From the NCBI RefSeq assembly GCF_950023065.1, contig NC_088680.1:9412559-9476558 (forward strand): 64,000 bases of DNA, written 5' to 3'. The translations under genes were made by a program, and so were the position numbers. Shown one piece after another: positions 33,215 to 44,808 of the stretch (the first letter of the stretch is position 1; every line of letters starts with the position of its first letter). This stretch comes from Planococcus citri. Lineage: Eukaryota > Arthropoda > Insecta > Hemiptera > Pseudococcidae. The notes below the pieces were generated by a model. The model was not told the DNA's origin. It saw nothing but the letters and a program-made list of their open reading frames with translations, and searched no databases.

Positions 33215-36200
33215 GTAAGTCTAGTATATTTTATAGTATCGTAAAAGTAATTGCTTGGGTGGCCAGTTAGATCGTATCTGAGAAAGGAACAGATGCCAAA
33301 TGTGACTTGAGAGTGCAACAGGTACGTGAGAATTGGGCCAATAAATTCGTTGTTTGATTGGGTTCCTTTCGAATGGCTAAAATGTGCGATTCAAGTGGTC
33401 TGATTGGAGTAAGGGGTATTTAAGGGGGCCCTGAAGGGAAAGGGAAGTGTGCCAGGGGCTTTGATGATGGATTTAAGGCAGCAGAGAGGACTCAAACTTG
33501 CAATTTCGACGAGTGAGATGGATTTTTCAAACGAATAATTATTTACGGCGAACCGAGTATGCAATTTTACTAACGTGGGAGACTCGTGAGTATTTCAAAA
33601 TGCTTCAATTTCCAACCCCATGTTGAAATGCCTACATTTTCTCCAAAACCAAATTTGTTCGTAAAGTTTATTTTGTTCCTTTTTATTTTTTCGAAACGTA
33701 TGTTATTCCGAGCCTCGCTCGTAATACAATAATAAAGACTCGAAATAACTTTGAAGAGTCTACTTAGCGTAAATTTTTAATAGTCGTGGTTTGTTCAGCC
33801 GCCCCGGCAGCTTAATAATAATAAAGCAACAAAAAAAAAAATGAAAAAAAAACTCGAGTTCGTTTGAGTGAAAAATTTAATCTTCTTTCATTCTTCTCTC
33901 GTCGTCCTCGTCATGCTGCGGTGTACCCATTTTTTATAACTCTCGAGTGTTCGCGTCAGAGTAAAGAAACCGTTCGCTAGTCACGCATATGTGGGATTAT
34001 TGCTTTGTAAAATGCGGCCACTATACGACTACGTTCCTCAATGCGATGAAATTTTTGCATTCGAGTGTGTAATAATCGACCAAAAGTGTGTAGGTATTTG
34101 TATATTCGAAAGTTTTTGGGTGTCTAAACTTGGCCAAAAGGTGTGAGAGAAAAGGTACCTACTTTGGAGGCTGAAAGTGATCGAAAGATGTAGGACTGTA
34201 GGTAGGTATAATGAGCAGTGGGGAAAGTGTCGGAAAGATGGGATGTTTTGATGGAAATTAAATTAGGTGGAAATGACGATAAGATGTAAACTACATATAT
34301 TGTCTTGTTATCTAGAATATGGGTTCATTGCCTATGTGAAAGTATGAGTGAGAGAAATATTAGTTTCGAATGATTTGAGTAAGTTTAAATTTTTCGATGA
34401 TTGATAATATTGGTTTTGGTTGATTTTTTTTGCTTGATATTGGAATAATAATGACATTTTTTCGACTTGTTTATTCAACTTGACTCGATACTTTTTTTAA
34501 AAAAATTTGTTAGTTTGCTCGGAATGAAAACTATCGAATAAGGAATGTATGATAAATTTTTCCAAGTCTCTGATTGGTTTGAATTTTTAAATCGAGGTAA
34601 AATGTTTGGTCGTAAAAATCAAATTTGCACTTTGTACGAGTAGAAGGTCATAAAATCGAGTAATCTTCATTACGAATTTTATTCAAAAATCTGAAAATTT
34701 TCACGAGGAGAATAATTGAGATTTATACAACTTTGGGATTTTTTTTCCTATTTTAATTTTTTTAATTCGAGTAAAATGATGAGATAATTTGTTGGTAAAT
34801 TGCTTCTCTTCTTTACTGCTTTTCATATAAGGAGTAGGCCTACTCAAAAATAGAATAGAGAGCTATTTTTTTTTGTTCCCCTGAAAAAGAAGTTGAAAGA
34901 GTTAATCCAACGGAAATTATTTTTCTGCACGATGAGGTAAAGAATGAGAGCGAGAGGGAGGGATTTTTTCTTCAGGTGCATAAATTTTAAAGCTTTACAA
35001 TTTTCGAAAATCTGAAGTTTAATTTTTGCTCAAATTATCTCGAGAGCAACGCTTTTTAGAGAAAAAACAAATCGAACTATTTTGAAGTGAAATCTCACGT
35101 TTTGCAATTTTGTTTATTTTTTATTTTTTTCGTACGATCATTATTTTTGACCAAAAAATTGATTTTCTGCCATGAATGATTTGATATTCTATGCACAATT
35201 TTTCAATCTGTAATCAGGCCTACGTACATATATTATTTGCAACTTCGGGAAGAAAACTAGAGATGAAATACTACTTATTAAAAGCGTCCATTTTTGGCCT
35301 TTCAAGCGTATAATTTTTTTGTATACAGTATCAAAAGTATCGCTGCAACAGAAATTTATAAAAATTCTCCTAGAATAGATAGGTTTCTTCAATATTTCAA
35401 CTTGAATAAATGCTTACCTAAGAAACCCAAAAAGGTTGATTTTTTTACATTTTCCAACAACGAGCGAATATTTGTCGAGAAGGTTTCCTATGAAAATAAT
35501 CTCATCTGCGGTCTAATAAGGAAAATATTTTTTTTTTCATAGGTTGAAAATTGAAGCGAAGGATGAAAGGATGAGTGAAAAACTGTTCAATACATTAACC
35601 TGTTACAAATCTTTCTTGCTGATTTTATGAAAAAACTTTTTTCTTCTCTCTCCCTCCCTCCCACTTACTCATAGTCGTAATTTATGGTGTTCAAGTAGGG
35701 ACCTAAGTTCTAAAAATTGTTGAGACGTTACGATTTTCGTGATCTTACTTAGAAAAAGGTACCTAATAAAATTTTCCAAAAATCGAGATATTTGGATTCG
35801 TTAATTTTCTCGAAAATTTTATGATTTTAAGCCTTTGATTGAAAAATTGAAATAGATGGAGGGTCAAGTCATAGAATTGTTATTTTTGAATTTTTCTTCA
35901 ACTTTTTTCTCCAGTTCACTATTTTTAGCAAAAAAAAAAAACGCCTAGTCTTATCTTCATTTTACATTTTGGGTCTCAATTTTCAGAGCTACGTTTGCAA
36001 AGTTTCAGAAATCGAAGTGTTTGATTTGACTCAGAAAATCCTTTAAAAAATCTGCATTAGACGAAGAGATTCTGAAAATCGATCAAAAATTTCTCAAAGT
36101 GAACATTTTACATTGCGTTGGAAATGGCGACACTGATTTTGTGCTCATTTGAAAAGCTCTCTCAAACTCTCTTGAATGTCGATAGAGAATTATTTTTGGA

Positions 36201-36655
36201 AGAGGAAAAGGGGAACTTGAAACATCATTCCAAATCTTGAGAATTGGTTTTATGAAAGCTGCAGGAAGGGGCTTGCAATTTTAAAAATATGAATTGTTGA
36301 GTGCAATTTTTTGGAAATGTGGAGGGGGAGGGGGACCTGTCGAAAAGCATTCCAAGTGTTGAGAGCGTTTTTTCAGGAGGGCAGGTTATAGGAGGCTGAA
36401 ACTTGAAATGTTTCTTCAAATACATATTGAGAAGTAATTTCAAAATGGTGGAGGAGAGGGGGTAGAATTCAATAAATCTTGAAAGCATCCTTAGTTGTAA
36501 ACGCGTTTCTGAGGGGTAAAAGTGGACTAAAATTTAAAAAATGTTATTCGGAAAAAAGTTTTGCTTTTTGGCATTTTTATTGTCTTTTTATTGTCTTTTT
36601 TTTTGTATCGACCCATTTGGAAATGGAGGGATTTTCACTTGATTAAATTCGTGAC
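33215..36655 (+). other. probable intron following the exon at 33127-33214
   Basis: No further coding exon is recognised. The stretch contains a copy of the conserved 35-base block at 33540-33574. A CAACAG|GTACGTGAG context near 33317 could be an alternative donor. The remainder is AT-rich and largely unique. Calling it an intron depends on the exon call. Confidence 0.35.
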
Positions 36656-36659
36656 CGAC

Positions 36660-37037
36660 TGAAAAAGTTTGTTCTTTGCCAAATTGCAAAAAAAAATTGC
36701 CAAAAAAGCCTCATTCTTACTACAAAAGGGTTCTTAATTTTGCTAAAATTGCAGAATTCGTTTTTTTTTTGGCAAGATTGAAAAAAAACCTTACTTTTGC
36801 TGCAATTTTCAAAAAGTCTACGTCTCGTTTTCTTCCAAAAACTGCAAAGAAGAGTTACATTTTTGCCAAAATTACACAAAAGAAATCCCAATGTGTTTCT
36901 AAAATTACGAAAAATGAGTCCTTGGTTTTGCAAAAATTGTAAGAAGTCTTATTTCTTGCAAAATTCCAAAAAAGACTCATTGTTGCTGAAATTGTAAAAA
37001 TAGTTCTCAGTTTTGCTAAAATTGTGAGAAGTTTCGT
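36660..37037. repeat. degenerate ~30-bp repeat (TTGCTAAAATTGCAAAAAAG type), left part
   Basis: Variants of TTGCTAAAATTGCAAAAAAGTCTC recur about every 30 bases. The array continues after the composite insertion at 37038-38399. Open frames on both strands are by-products. Confidence 0.8.
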
Positions 37038-38399
37038 TATCAAAAAACACCTTTTACGATACGAAACTTTATTGAAAATAATTCTAAATTTAATACATTA
37101 GCGTGAGACGCGTTTCGGTCTGCTCGGAGACCATTTTCAATCACGAATGAGAGGATTACGTAACATGTAGAAGATAAATAGGAAGAGATACGTAACCATC
37201 TCCTTTCTGCAACTTTTTGTGTTTTTTGGGCTGCTTTGGAGGTTGACCTGCACTGAATTTGAATGTAATTTGGAATTATGCGTAATCTTCTACATGTCGT
37301 ATTGAAGTGTAAGTGTGTCGATGTCATCCGAAACTGAAGTTTCCATTTTGCAAACAAATGTTTTAATTTGGCCGTACTTGCCGTGTTGATAATTCGCGTG
37401 TAGTTTATAGCACCTTTTTCGCACATTTTTTAATTATCAAAAAACACCTTTTACGATACGAAACTTTATTGAAAATAATTCTAAATTTAATACATTAGCG
37501 TGAGACGCGTTTCGGTCTGCTCGGAGACCATTTTCAATCACGAATGAGAGGATTACATAACATGTAGAAGATAAATAGGAAGAGATACGTAACCATCTCC
37601 TTTCTGCAACTTTTTGTGTTTTTTGGGCTGCTTTGGAGGTTGACCTGCACTGAATTTGAATGTAATTTGGAATTATGCGTAATCTTCTACATGTCGTATT
37701 GAAGTGTAAGTGTGTCGATGTCATCCGAAACTGAAGTTTCCATTTTGCAAACAAATGTTTTAATTTGGCCGTACTTGCCGTGTTGATAATTCGCGTGTAG
37801 TTTATAGCACCTTTTTCGCACATTTTTTAATTATCAAAAAACACCTTTTACGATACGAAACTTTATTGAAAATAATTCTAAATTTAATACATTAGCGTGA
37901 GACGCGTTTCGGTCTGCTCGGAGACCATTTTCAATCACGAATGAGAGGATTACGTAACATGTAGAAGATAAATAGGAAGAGATACGTAACCATCTCCTTT
38001 CTGCAACTTTTTGTGTTTTTTGGGCTGCTTTGGAGGTTGACCTGCACTGAATTTGAATGTAATTTGGAATTATGCGTAATCTTCTACATGTCGTATCGAC
38101 ATGTAGAAGATTACGCATAATTCCAAATTACATTCAAATTCAGTGCAGGTCAACCTCCAAAGCAGCCCAAAAAACACAAAAAGTTGCAGAAAGGAGATGG
38201 TTACGTATCTCTTCCTATTTATCTTCTACATGTTACGTAATCCTCTCATTCGTGATTGAAAATGGTCTCCGAGCAGACCGAAACGCGTCTCACGCTAATG
38301 TATTAAATTTAGAATTATTTTCAATAAAGTTTCGTATCGTAAAAGGTGTTTTTTGATAATTAAAAAATGTGCGAAAAAGGTGCTATAAACTACACGCGA
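37038..38399. mobile_element. composite insertion: three direct and one inverted copy of a 397-bp unit, 11-bp target duplication
   Basis: Copies start at 37038, 37435 and 37832, exactly 397 bp apart and nearly identical. The third stops at about 38096. After a three-base centre it is followed by an inverted copy (about 38097-38399) that runs past a unit junction, so the inverted part came from a tandem template. AGAAGTTTCGT occurs immediately outside both ends (37027-37037 and 38400-38410), so the whole composite appears to have entered as one unit. In the minus orientation of the direct copies (plus in the inverted copy) each unit has the hairpin GGTCT...AGACC followed by GAAAC and an AATAAA. 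Tandem units with a partial inverted copy and variable target duplications are known for Penelope-like elements and their non-autonomous relatives; class assignment is inference. A 128-codon frame fills most of each unit but matches nothing I know. Confidence 0.85.
38264..38296 (+). ncRNA. hammerhead-like hairpin in the inverted 397-bp copy (degenerate)
   Basis: GGTCT (38264-38268) pairs with AGACC (38275-38279) and is followed directly by GAAAC (38280-38284), then a short GCG/CGC hairpin. This is the stem II plus GAAA half of a hammerhead ribozyme core. The other core strand, normally CTGATGA, reads TTGAAAA here, with two changes at conserved positions, and stem I and III pairing is imperfect. 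The same motif lies on the minus strand in the three direct copies. Self-cleavage is doubtful in this copy; descent from a ribozyme-bearing retroelement is the inference. Confidence 0.35.
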
Positions 38400-38410
38400 A
38401 GAAGTTTCGT

Positions 38411-39060
38411 CTTATGCTAAAATTGTAAAGAAAGCCTCACATTTGCTAGTCCAGGTATCGTTTATTGTAAAAAAAAAAAAAAAAAAACAGCAAAGAAAAA
38501 GTCAGCTTTTTTGTCAAAGTTACAAAAAAAGTCCCAGTTTTTTCTGAAATTGTCAAACGAGTTTTTAGTTTTGCAGAAATTGCAAGAGAGGCTCATTTTT
38601 GCTAAAATCGCAAAAAAGGTCCTTGTTTCGACTAAAATTGCGAAAAGTCTCGTTTTTATCACAAAAATCACAAAAAAGCCTCACTTTTGCTAGAATTTTT
38701 ATAAAAAACATGTCTCGTTGTTTTGTCAAAACTGCAAAAAAAAGTCACGTTTTTGCCAAAATTTCAAAAAACTTTATTTTCCCAATATTGCGAACCAATG
38801 TCCTTAACTTTGCTACAATGCAAAAAAAGCCCCTAGTATTGCTAGAATTGAAAAAAAAGTCCTTGGTGTTGTTAAAATTGCAAAGAGTCTCGGTTTTTAC
38901 CAAAATTGCATAAAAGACAAGGTTGGAATTTTACAAGTTCAGGTCTCGTTTTTTCTCAAAACTGCGTTTAAAAAAATTGTATTTTATTTTTGATAAAATT
39001 GCATAATTTTTTGTGCCAAAATTGCAAAAAAACAATCTTTAATTTTTCCATTATTTTTTC
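38411..39060. repeat. degenerate ~30-bp repeat, right part
   Basis: The array of TTGCTAAAATTGCAAAAAAG-like units resumes after the composite insertion and fades near 39060. About 39060-39350 is unremarkable AT-rich DNA without a gene. Confidence 0.8.
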
Positions 39061-39349
39061 CAGGAATTCCAACTTTGAAATATTCTATTGATAACATGAT
39101 ACTTAACTCCTTTTTTCGGAATTTTGATTTTTAAAAATGGTTTGTAGTTTTTATTGAAAATGGAAAAAATTTTCTTCGTAAGAGTAACTATTGTCTTGAA
39201 TTCATGTCCTAATTCCTCTCCCCTTCCAAAACTAATCGTTTGAAAAATATCTGTTACCAAAATTTCTGTGTTTTGTCTTGCATTTTTATGTCCTCTTGTT
39301 TGTTGGACACCTTTTTACAAATTTAAGTTTGAGTCTCCCAGCAGTTATT

Positions 39350-40905
39350 AATCTGAGTTTTCATATTGAAAATAACCTAAGTGATGCAATCGATATCTTG
39401 AGAATCGAAGCCTATATGAAATTAAAATCTGGGTCTTGAAAGTGGTGGTGCTGAAAATCAACTTCTTTAAAATTGAAGTCTTGGAAATAGAATGTGAAAG
39501 GTTTATGATTGTAGTCTTGAAAATCACAGTCTTTTGAGAATAGAAATCTTGAAAATCGGAGTCTTGAATGTGAAAGTCTAGAAAATTGGAGTATTGAAAA
39601 TCATAATTCCAAATATCAAAGCCTTGAAAATCATACGTAATTCCTAATATCAAAGTCTTGAAAATCGAATCTTGAAAATTGGAGTCTTGAAAATCAAAGA
39701 CTCAAAAATTGGACATAGTCTTGAAAATCATAATTTCAAAAATCAAAGTCTTAAAAATTGAATCTTGAAAATTGGAGTCATGAGAATTTGAGGTCTTGAA
39801 AATCAAAGTCTTAATTGGACGTAGTCTTGAAAATCATAATTCCAAATATCAAAGCCTTGAAAATCATAATTCCTAATATCAAAGTCTTGAAAATCGAATC
39901 TTGAAAATTGGAGTCTTGAAAATCAAAGAATCGAAAATTGGACATAGTCTTGAAAATCATAATTTCAAAAATCAAAGTCTTAAAAATTGAATCTTGAAAA
40001 TTGGAGTCATGAGAATTTGAGGTCTTGAAAATCAAAGTCTTAATTGGACGTAGTCTTGAAAATCATAATTTCAAAAATCAAAGTCTTGAAAATCGAAGTT
40101 TTGAGAATTGAAATTTTAAAAATCAAAGTCTTTAAACTTGAAATTGTGAAAATTGGAGTCTTGAAAATCAAAGTCTTGAAAATTGTACATATCTAATCTT
40201 GAAAATTGGAGTCTTGAAAATTTGAGGTCTTGAAAATCAGAGCCTTAATTGGACATAGTTTTGAAAATCATAATTTCAAAAATCAAAGTCTTGATAATCG
40301 AGATCTTGAGAATTGAAATTTTGAAAATCAAAGTCTTGAAAATCGAAGTTTTGAGAATTGAAATTTTAAAAATCAAAGTCTTTAAACTTGAAATTGTGAA
40401 AATTGGAGTCTTGAAAATCAAAGTCTTGAAAATTGTACATATCTAATCTTGAAAATTGGAGTCTTGAAAATTTGAGGTCTTGAAAATCAGAGCCTTAATT
40501 GGACATAGTTTTGAAAATCATAATTTCAAAAATCAAAGTCTTGATAATCGAGATCTTGAGAATTGAAATTTTGAAAATCAAACAAATTCTCGAAACTTGA
40601 AGTCTTGAGAATTTAAATCTTGAAGGAAAATTGGAGTCTTGAAAATCACAATTTCAAAAATCGAAGTCTTGAAAATTGGACATAGTCTTGAAAATCATAA
40701 TTTCATAGATCCTAGTTTTGTAAATCGAAATCTTGAGAATTGAAATCTTGCAAATTGAAGTCTTGAAAATCAAAGTATTTAAAACTGGACATCGTCTTGA
40801 AGTTGAAAATTACATTCTCTACAATCACAATTTTAAAAATCAAAGTCTTGAAAAGGCTTTTGGAAATTTAGAGTCTCAGATTTGAATTTTTAAAATGACT
40901 TGAAA
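39350..40905. repeat. second 15-bp satellite array, colinear with the one at 20130-23345
   Basis: The array is built of the same 15-base variants (GTCTTGAAAATCAAA). Its left end has the same ordered landmark as the first array: GGAAATAGAAT.TGAAAG near 39482, then TCTTTTGAGAATAGA and GGAGTCTTGAATGTGAAAG. Internal duplications are clear: 39600-39830 recurs at 39830-40050, and 40060-40330 recurs at about 40300-40570. Long open frames with pentapeptide repeats are artefacts of the period. Confidence 0.95.
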
Positions 40906-43900
40906 ACGCATGCTTCCTAAATTGTTCAAAAATTTGATACCAATACATATTTATCACAAGTTTCGATTCGTCAGAACCCCTCACCCCCTCCCCCCACCTG
41001 GACAATTCAGCTCTCTGATTGAAAGAGAAATAAAGCTACGAGGGCCTCAAAAAAATGACAACAATAGTAAAATTTAAAACGTTTCGCTTCTTTTCTCTTG
41101 CAATTGAGGAGCTCAAAATGGGTGGAGAGTTTGCTCGATGTGTTTTTGGATCAAATCAAATTGAAAAAATTCAAAGAGTATGTATGGAACAATTTTCACT
41201 CTGGCAAAATCATTGAAAACTTTATTCATTTTTTGATACTTAGTTCAATAATATTTTTTCACTCTTTATGGGAAAATAGTAGGGAAATTTCTCTCTAGAT
41301 TTTTGGTTTTTTTTTTGAGACTAGGTTTTCTCATTCAAAAATCAAATCATGACCAAGAATGTACTCTTTAATCTGTCCCTTCCACAAATTTATTGCATTT
41401 TTGATATCAAATTTCACGTTTAAGAACTCAAAAATGTTTTGAAACAGAATTTCCATCATAATTAAACAATTAATACCTATTTCTTGACTTATCAAATTTT
41501 TCATCGAATTTTTATGCAGTCAAAAGTAATTTTTTCAACAGATTCTCTTCTAAGGGCGTTTTAATCACTTAGGCATTAATATTTTGAAACCTGTATCGTT
41601 AAAATGCTGCTTGAAAAATACCCCCTCTTGGTGTTTCACTTCCATGCAGGTATCTGTAGCAAAAAGAACCCTGTAATTTCAACGGCTCGCGTGAATTCTC
41701 AAATTTCCGTACAACAATAGGGTAAAGAAGGGACCGAGGAGGGGGTGGGGGGGTACTCGATACAAAGCTCGTCCCGTCATAATACGTAGGTATCCTTTTT
41801 CGATATACACGCGTCTTCTAAAAAGCTATTATTTCCGCGTTGTAATTTTTTATTATATTCAAAGGTCCGTGTAGCTCGAAAGTTGATCACTAGATGGACA
41901 CGTCTTTCTCATCTCGATTGTTGCTGGAAAAATACCTCGAAAAATATTTCAAATAACCGTACACACAGCCTCACAGGCTCTTTTATACCTACCTATACTA
42001 TCTTTGCACAAAAGATGAGGCAAAAAATAGTGTGTAAAAATTTTACCTAGCCTGGTTGGTAATTTCACCATCTCTATGAAATTTCCGTGCTTAATACCGC
42101 TTAAATATCGATTCGAGATGAAATTTTCGCGCAACCTTTTCTCTTTTTTTTTCCACCTTTTTATAGCTCGCGTAACGAGTAGGACTAGGTACTGTAAGAT
42201 TCCGCACGTTTAAATCATGCCATAAAGGTAATTTTTCTTGCGGCGAACAACACTTCATTTTTCTCACGCTCGAAAATGGTATATATATGAAGTAAGGTAC
42301 GAGTCGGGGCATTTTTTTAATTCCTCGTAAAAACGTTTTAGCGTCGAGTCGCGAGTCGAGTCGAATCATCCCGCAATATGTGTTTTTATCAATCCAGCCG
42401 CATAAAAGAATTGCTTGCGAAAATAATACTCTGAAGGGGCGACAAGGTAAAGGGGGGGGGGGATTGTTCATAAAAATATATCGTACAGCGAATTCGGGTC
42501 ACAGGAGTGTTTTTTTCTTGCCATACTGTTGTTGTTATTGCGTTCTAAATATAAAGGTACGAGTACATCGTTGTGTTTACTTACACGTATTGTATATTTT
42601 ACAAGAATAACAACCAAAAAAAAAAAAAAAAGGAAAAAAAAGTCATCTTTAATTTATTTATTATCGAAAAAATGATATATTATCGAGGTATCGCGTACAC
42701 ATTTTTAACAAATTGCTTCGTAAATTTTTTTTCTCCCTGTCGAGTAGGTATTTTGGCATGCAAAATGTAGGTTGTGTAAGTGTAGGTAAAAAAGTATCCA
42801 ACAACCTACTTATTTTGATCTTTGCCTTAGCACTTACTCGACGAGTTAGCCAAGCTTTAATTATATTTACAAATACACCATGGTCGTTGGAATTTCTTAG
42901 AAGTATATTGGACAGCAGAAGTAGGTAAAAGTAACGTGGTGGAGATACCTTTATGAATTATGTAAAAGGCTCGAATTGTATTGCCTAGCTGTTTTTTTCC
43001 TTCGGTCGTTTTTCCCCCCTCCCTCTTTCTTGTCGCAACCTGTTAGAACGCGAACGGTGGTGGTTTTTTCCCCTTTGGCTGGCCTTGTTTGTTTACCGAA
43101 GTCGAAACGTAATTATGCGGTTTCTTTGTATTTTTGCGAAATTTTTCTTAATTAATATTAATAAAAGCTCTTTTGTTTCGACCAACATCTTGTTTAACAG
43201 GTACCTACCTACCTACCTATCGACCTACGAAGTGTAATTTTTTTGCCAACTTTGTTGGTTCGATTTTTTTATTTTATTTTTTTGGTGTAGTAGTACGCTT
43301 TTGCTGGGTTGGTGGAAAGTACTACGTTGGTAGCTCGAGGGGGTTTTGATTGTTTTGGCTTTTTAAACCAACCAACGAACGGTCTTGTATCAATATTTTC
43401 AAAAGTCTCGGGAGAATTGTACGCTATTTTGAAAGTGTGTTTATTTGTGGTCATTTTGATATCGTGTGATATTTACGTTCGAGGTTTGTGGTCGAACTCG
43501 ACAGTGTCGAGAAGGTCGAAGTACTCGCTGAGGATCGTGGATCGATGAATATTGGTAAGCGAGTTTGTGGAATTTTGGTGAATATTTTTTTTTTACTGGT
43601 TGGTGAAGGAAGGGTCGAATTTTTAAAGGTGTGATGAGATGGTGTGTCATTTGGGTGGGGGAGACTGAAATTTTTCCAACCTTTTCACCCCAGACATCCT
43701 TCCTCTTCCCTCAAATATTTTTCATGCTATATTAGCCAGATATATGGTTTGAACAAGTTTTAGAGGGGGAAGCTCGAACCGAAAATATTGAATAAGTATT
43801 TCTAAATGCTTAAAAACGATGCTTTTTTACTTACTTTTCGAGGAATTGGAATTATATTGTTCTGTTGCAAGGTTGGTACTGAAATCCGAAATCGAAAATT

Positions 43901-43984
43901 CGCAATTTTTTCGTGTTTTTTTCTAGCATTTTGACCTTTGAAAATCATTCTTATTATTTCTCCCCTTTTTTTTTCAATTTTAGG
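40906..43984. other. unique non-coding stretch
   Basis: No domain-bearing frame. The part at about 41680-43560 is more CpG-rich and non-repetitive, with a TACC microsatellite at 43202-43219, and might contain regulatory or untranslated sequence. A run of GAGTCG-like motifs lies near 42340-42365. Nothing specific can be assigned. Confidence 0.5.
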
Positions 43985-44560
43985 AGCCTTCATCATAAAA
44001 TGAGACCTACATTATTTCAGGGGACCGAGGAAGTTTTTTTGCTTGAATGCTCTTACTCAATTTTTTCCATAAATGAAAACTTCAGGAACCAAAAAGCTTA
44101 AAAAAGTTACCAAGAAGAGACAAAAAAATCAACAAAATGTGAGAAAAATATTTTAATATAGAAGAAAAAATGATTTTTAAAAAAACTAGGAAAAGCTTTT
44201 TTTGCACTTTCTGGCAAAAGACGAAATTTCACACAATTTTTGGAAAAAGGGAGATTTTTTGGAATTTCTTGCAAAAAAAACATCAGTTTTCAGTCGTTCT
44301 GCAACGAATTGAAAATTTTTGACAATTTCAATAAAAATCTAGCTTTTTAAAAGTCAATGGGCAAAAAGTGATTTCTGACAAAAAAGCGAGACTTTTGGGT
44401 AGTTCTTGAGAAAAAAGTAAGATTTTGGTCAAGACAACTTCGAATGACTTTTTGGCAATTATTGATAAAAAATTGTACTTCTTTACTTTTTTGCAATTTT
44501 TTTCGAAGTAACAAGTCATTATGAAACATTTTGTTTCAGTAAAATTAAAAAAAAAAAAAA
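43985..44560 (+). repeat. dispersed repeat C, copy 1
   Basis: The region aligns by eye with 50915-51590 on the same strand. Both start with TCATAAAATGAGACC.ACATT and GGGACCGAGGAAGTTTTTTT and continue with a TTTTAATA.AGAAGAAAA segment and runs of TTTTTGGCAATTT type. A partial inverted copy lies near 58405-58450. No coding sequence is recognised. Confidence 0.7.
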
Positions 44561-44566
44561 CATGTT

Positions 44567-44808
44567 TTTACCATGTTTACGGACATTGGTGGTGAGAAAG
44601 GAAGAGAGGTACGGGGGAGGGGGGTCAGATAAGTCAGGTTGAAAAAATAAAGCTGTATTGCTGTATATTCAAATTCACCGGCTTCAAATTATTGGTAAGA
44701 AATAAGAATAGAAATGCCCATATAGGACAATTTCATAGTTTTTAGACGATTTTTTTCTCAAATTGGGGGGAGGGGGTTGACGAGTACGATGACTTGAATT
44801 TTTCAATG
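44567..44808 (+). repeat. dispersed repeat A, inverted partner at about 59855-60195
   Basis: Landmarks shared with the opposite strand of 59855-60195 are GGTGGTGAGAAAG-like, AATAAAGC.GTA, TTCAAATTC and GACGATGACTTGAATTTTTCA-like segments. The match is diverged but ordered. Confidence 0.6.

Noticed and set aside
36643..39260. Lysine/phenylalanine-rich frames on both strands
   Set aside because: By-products of the degenerate TTGCTAAAATTGCAAAAAAG repeat.
20130..40905. Possible CRISPR arrays because of short regular repeats
   Set aside because: No unique spacers between constant repeats, no cas genes, and the context is eukaryotic.
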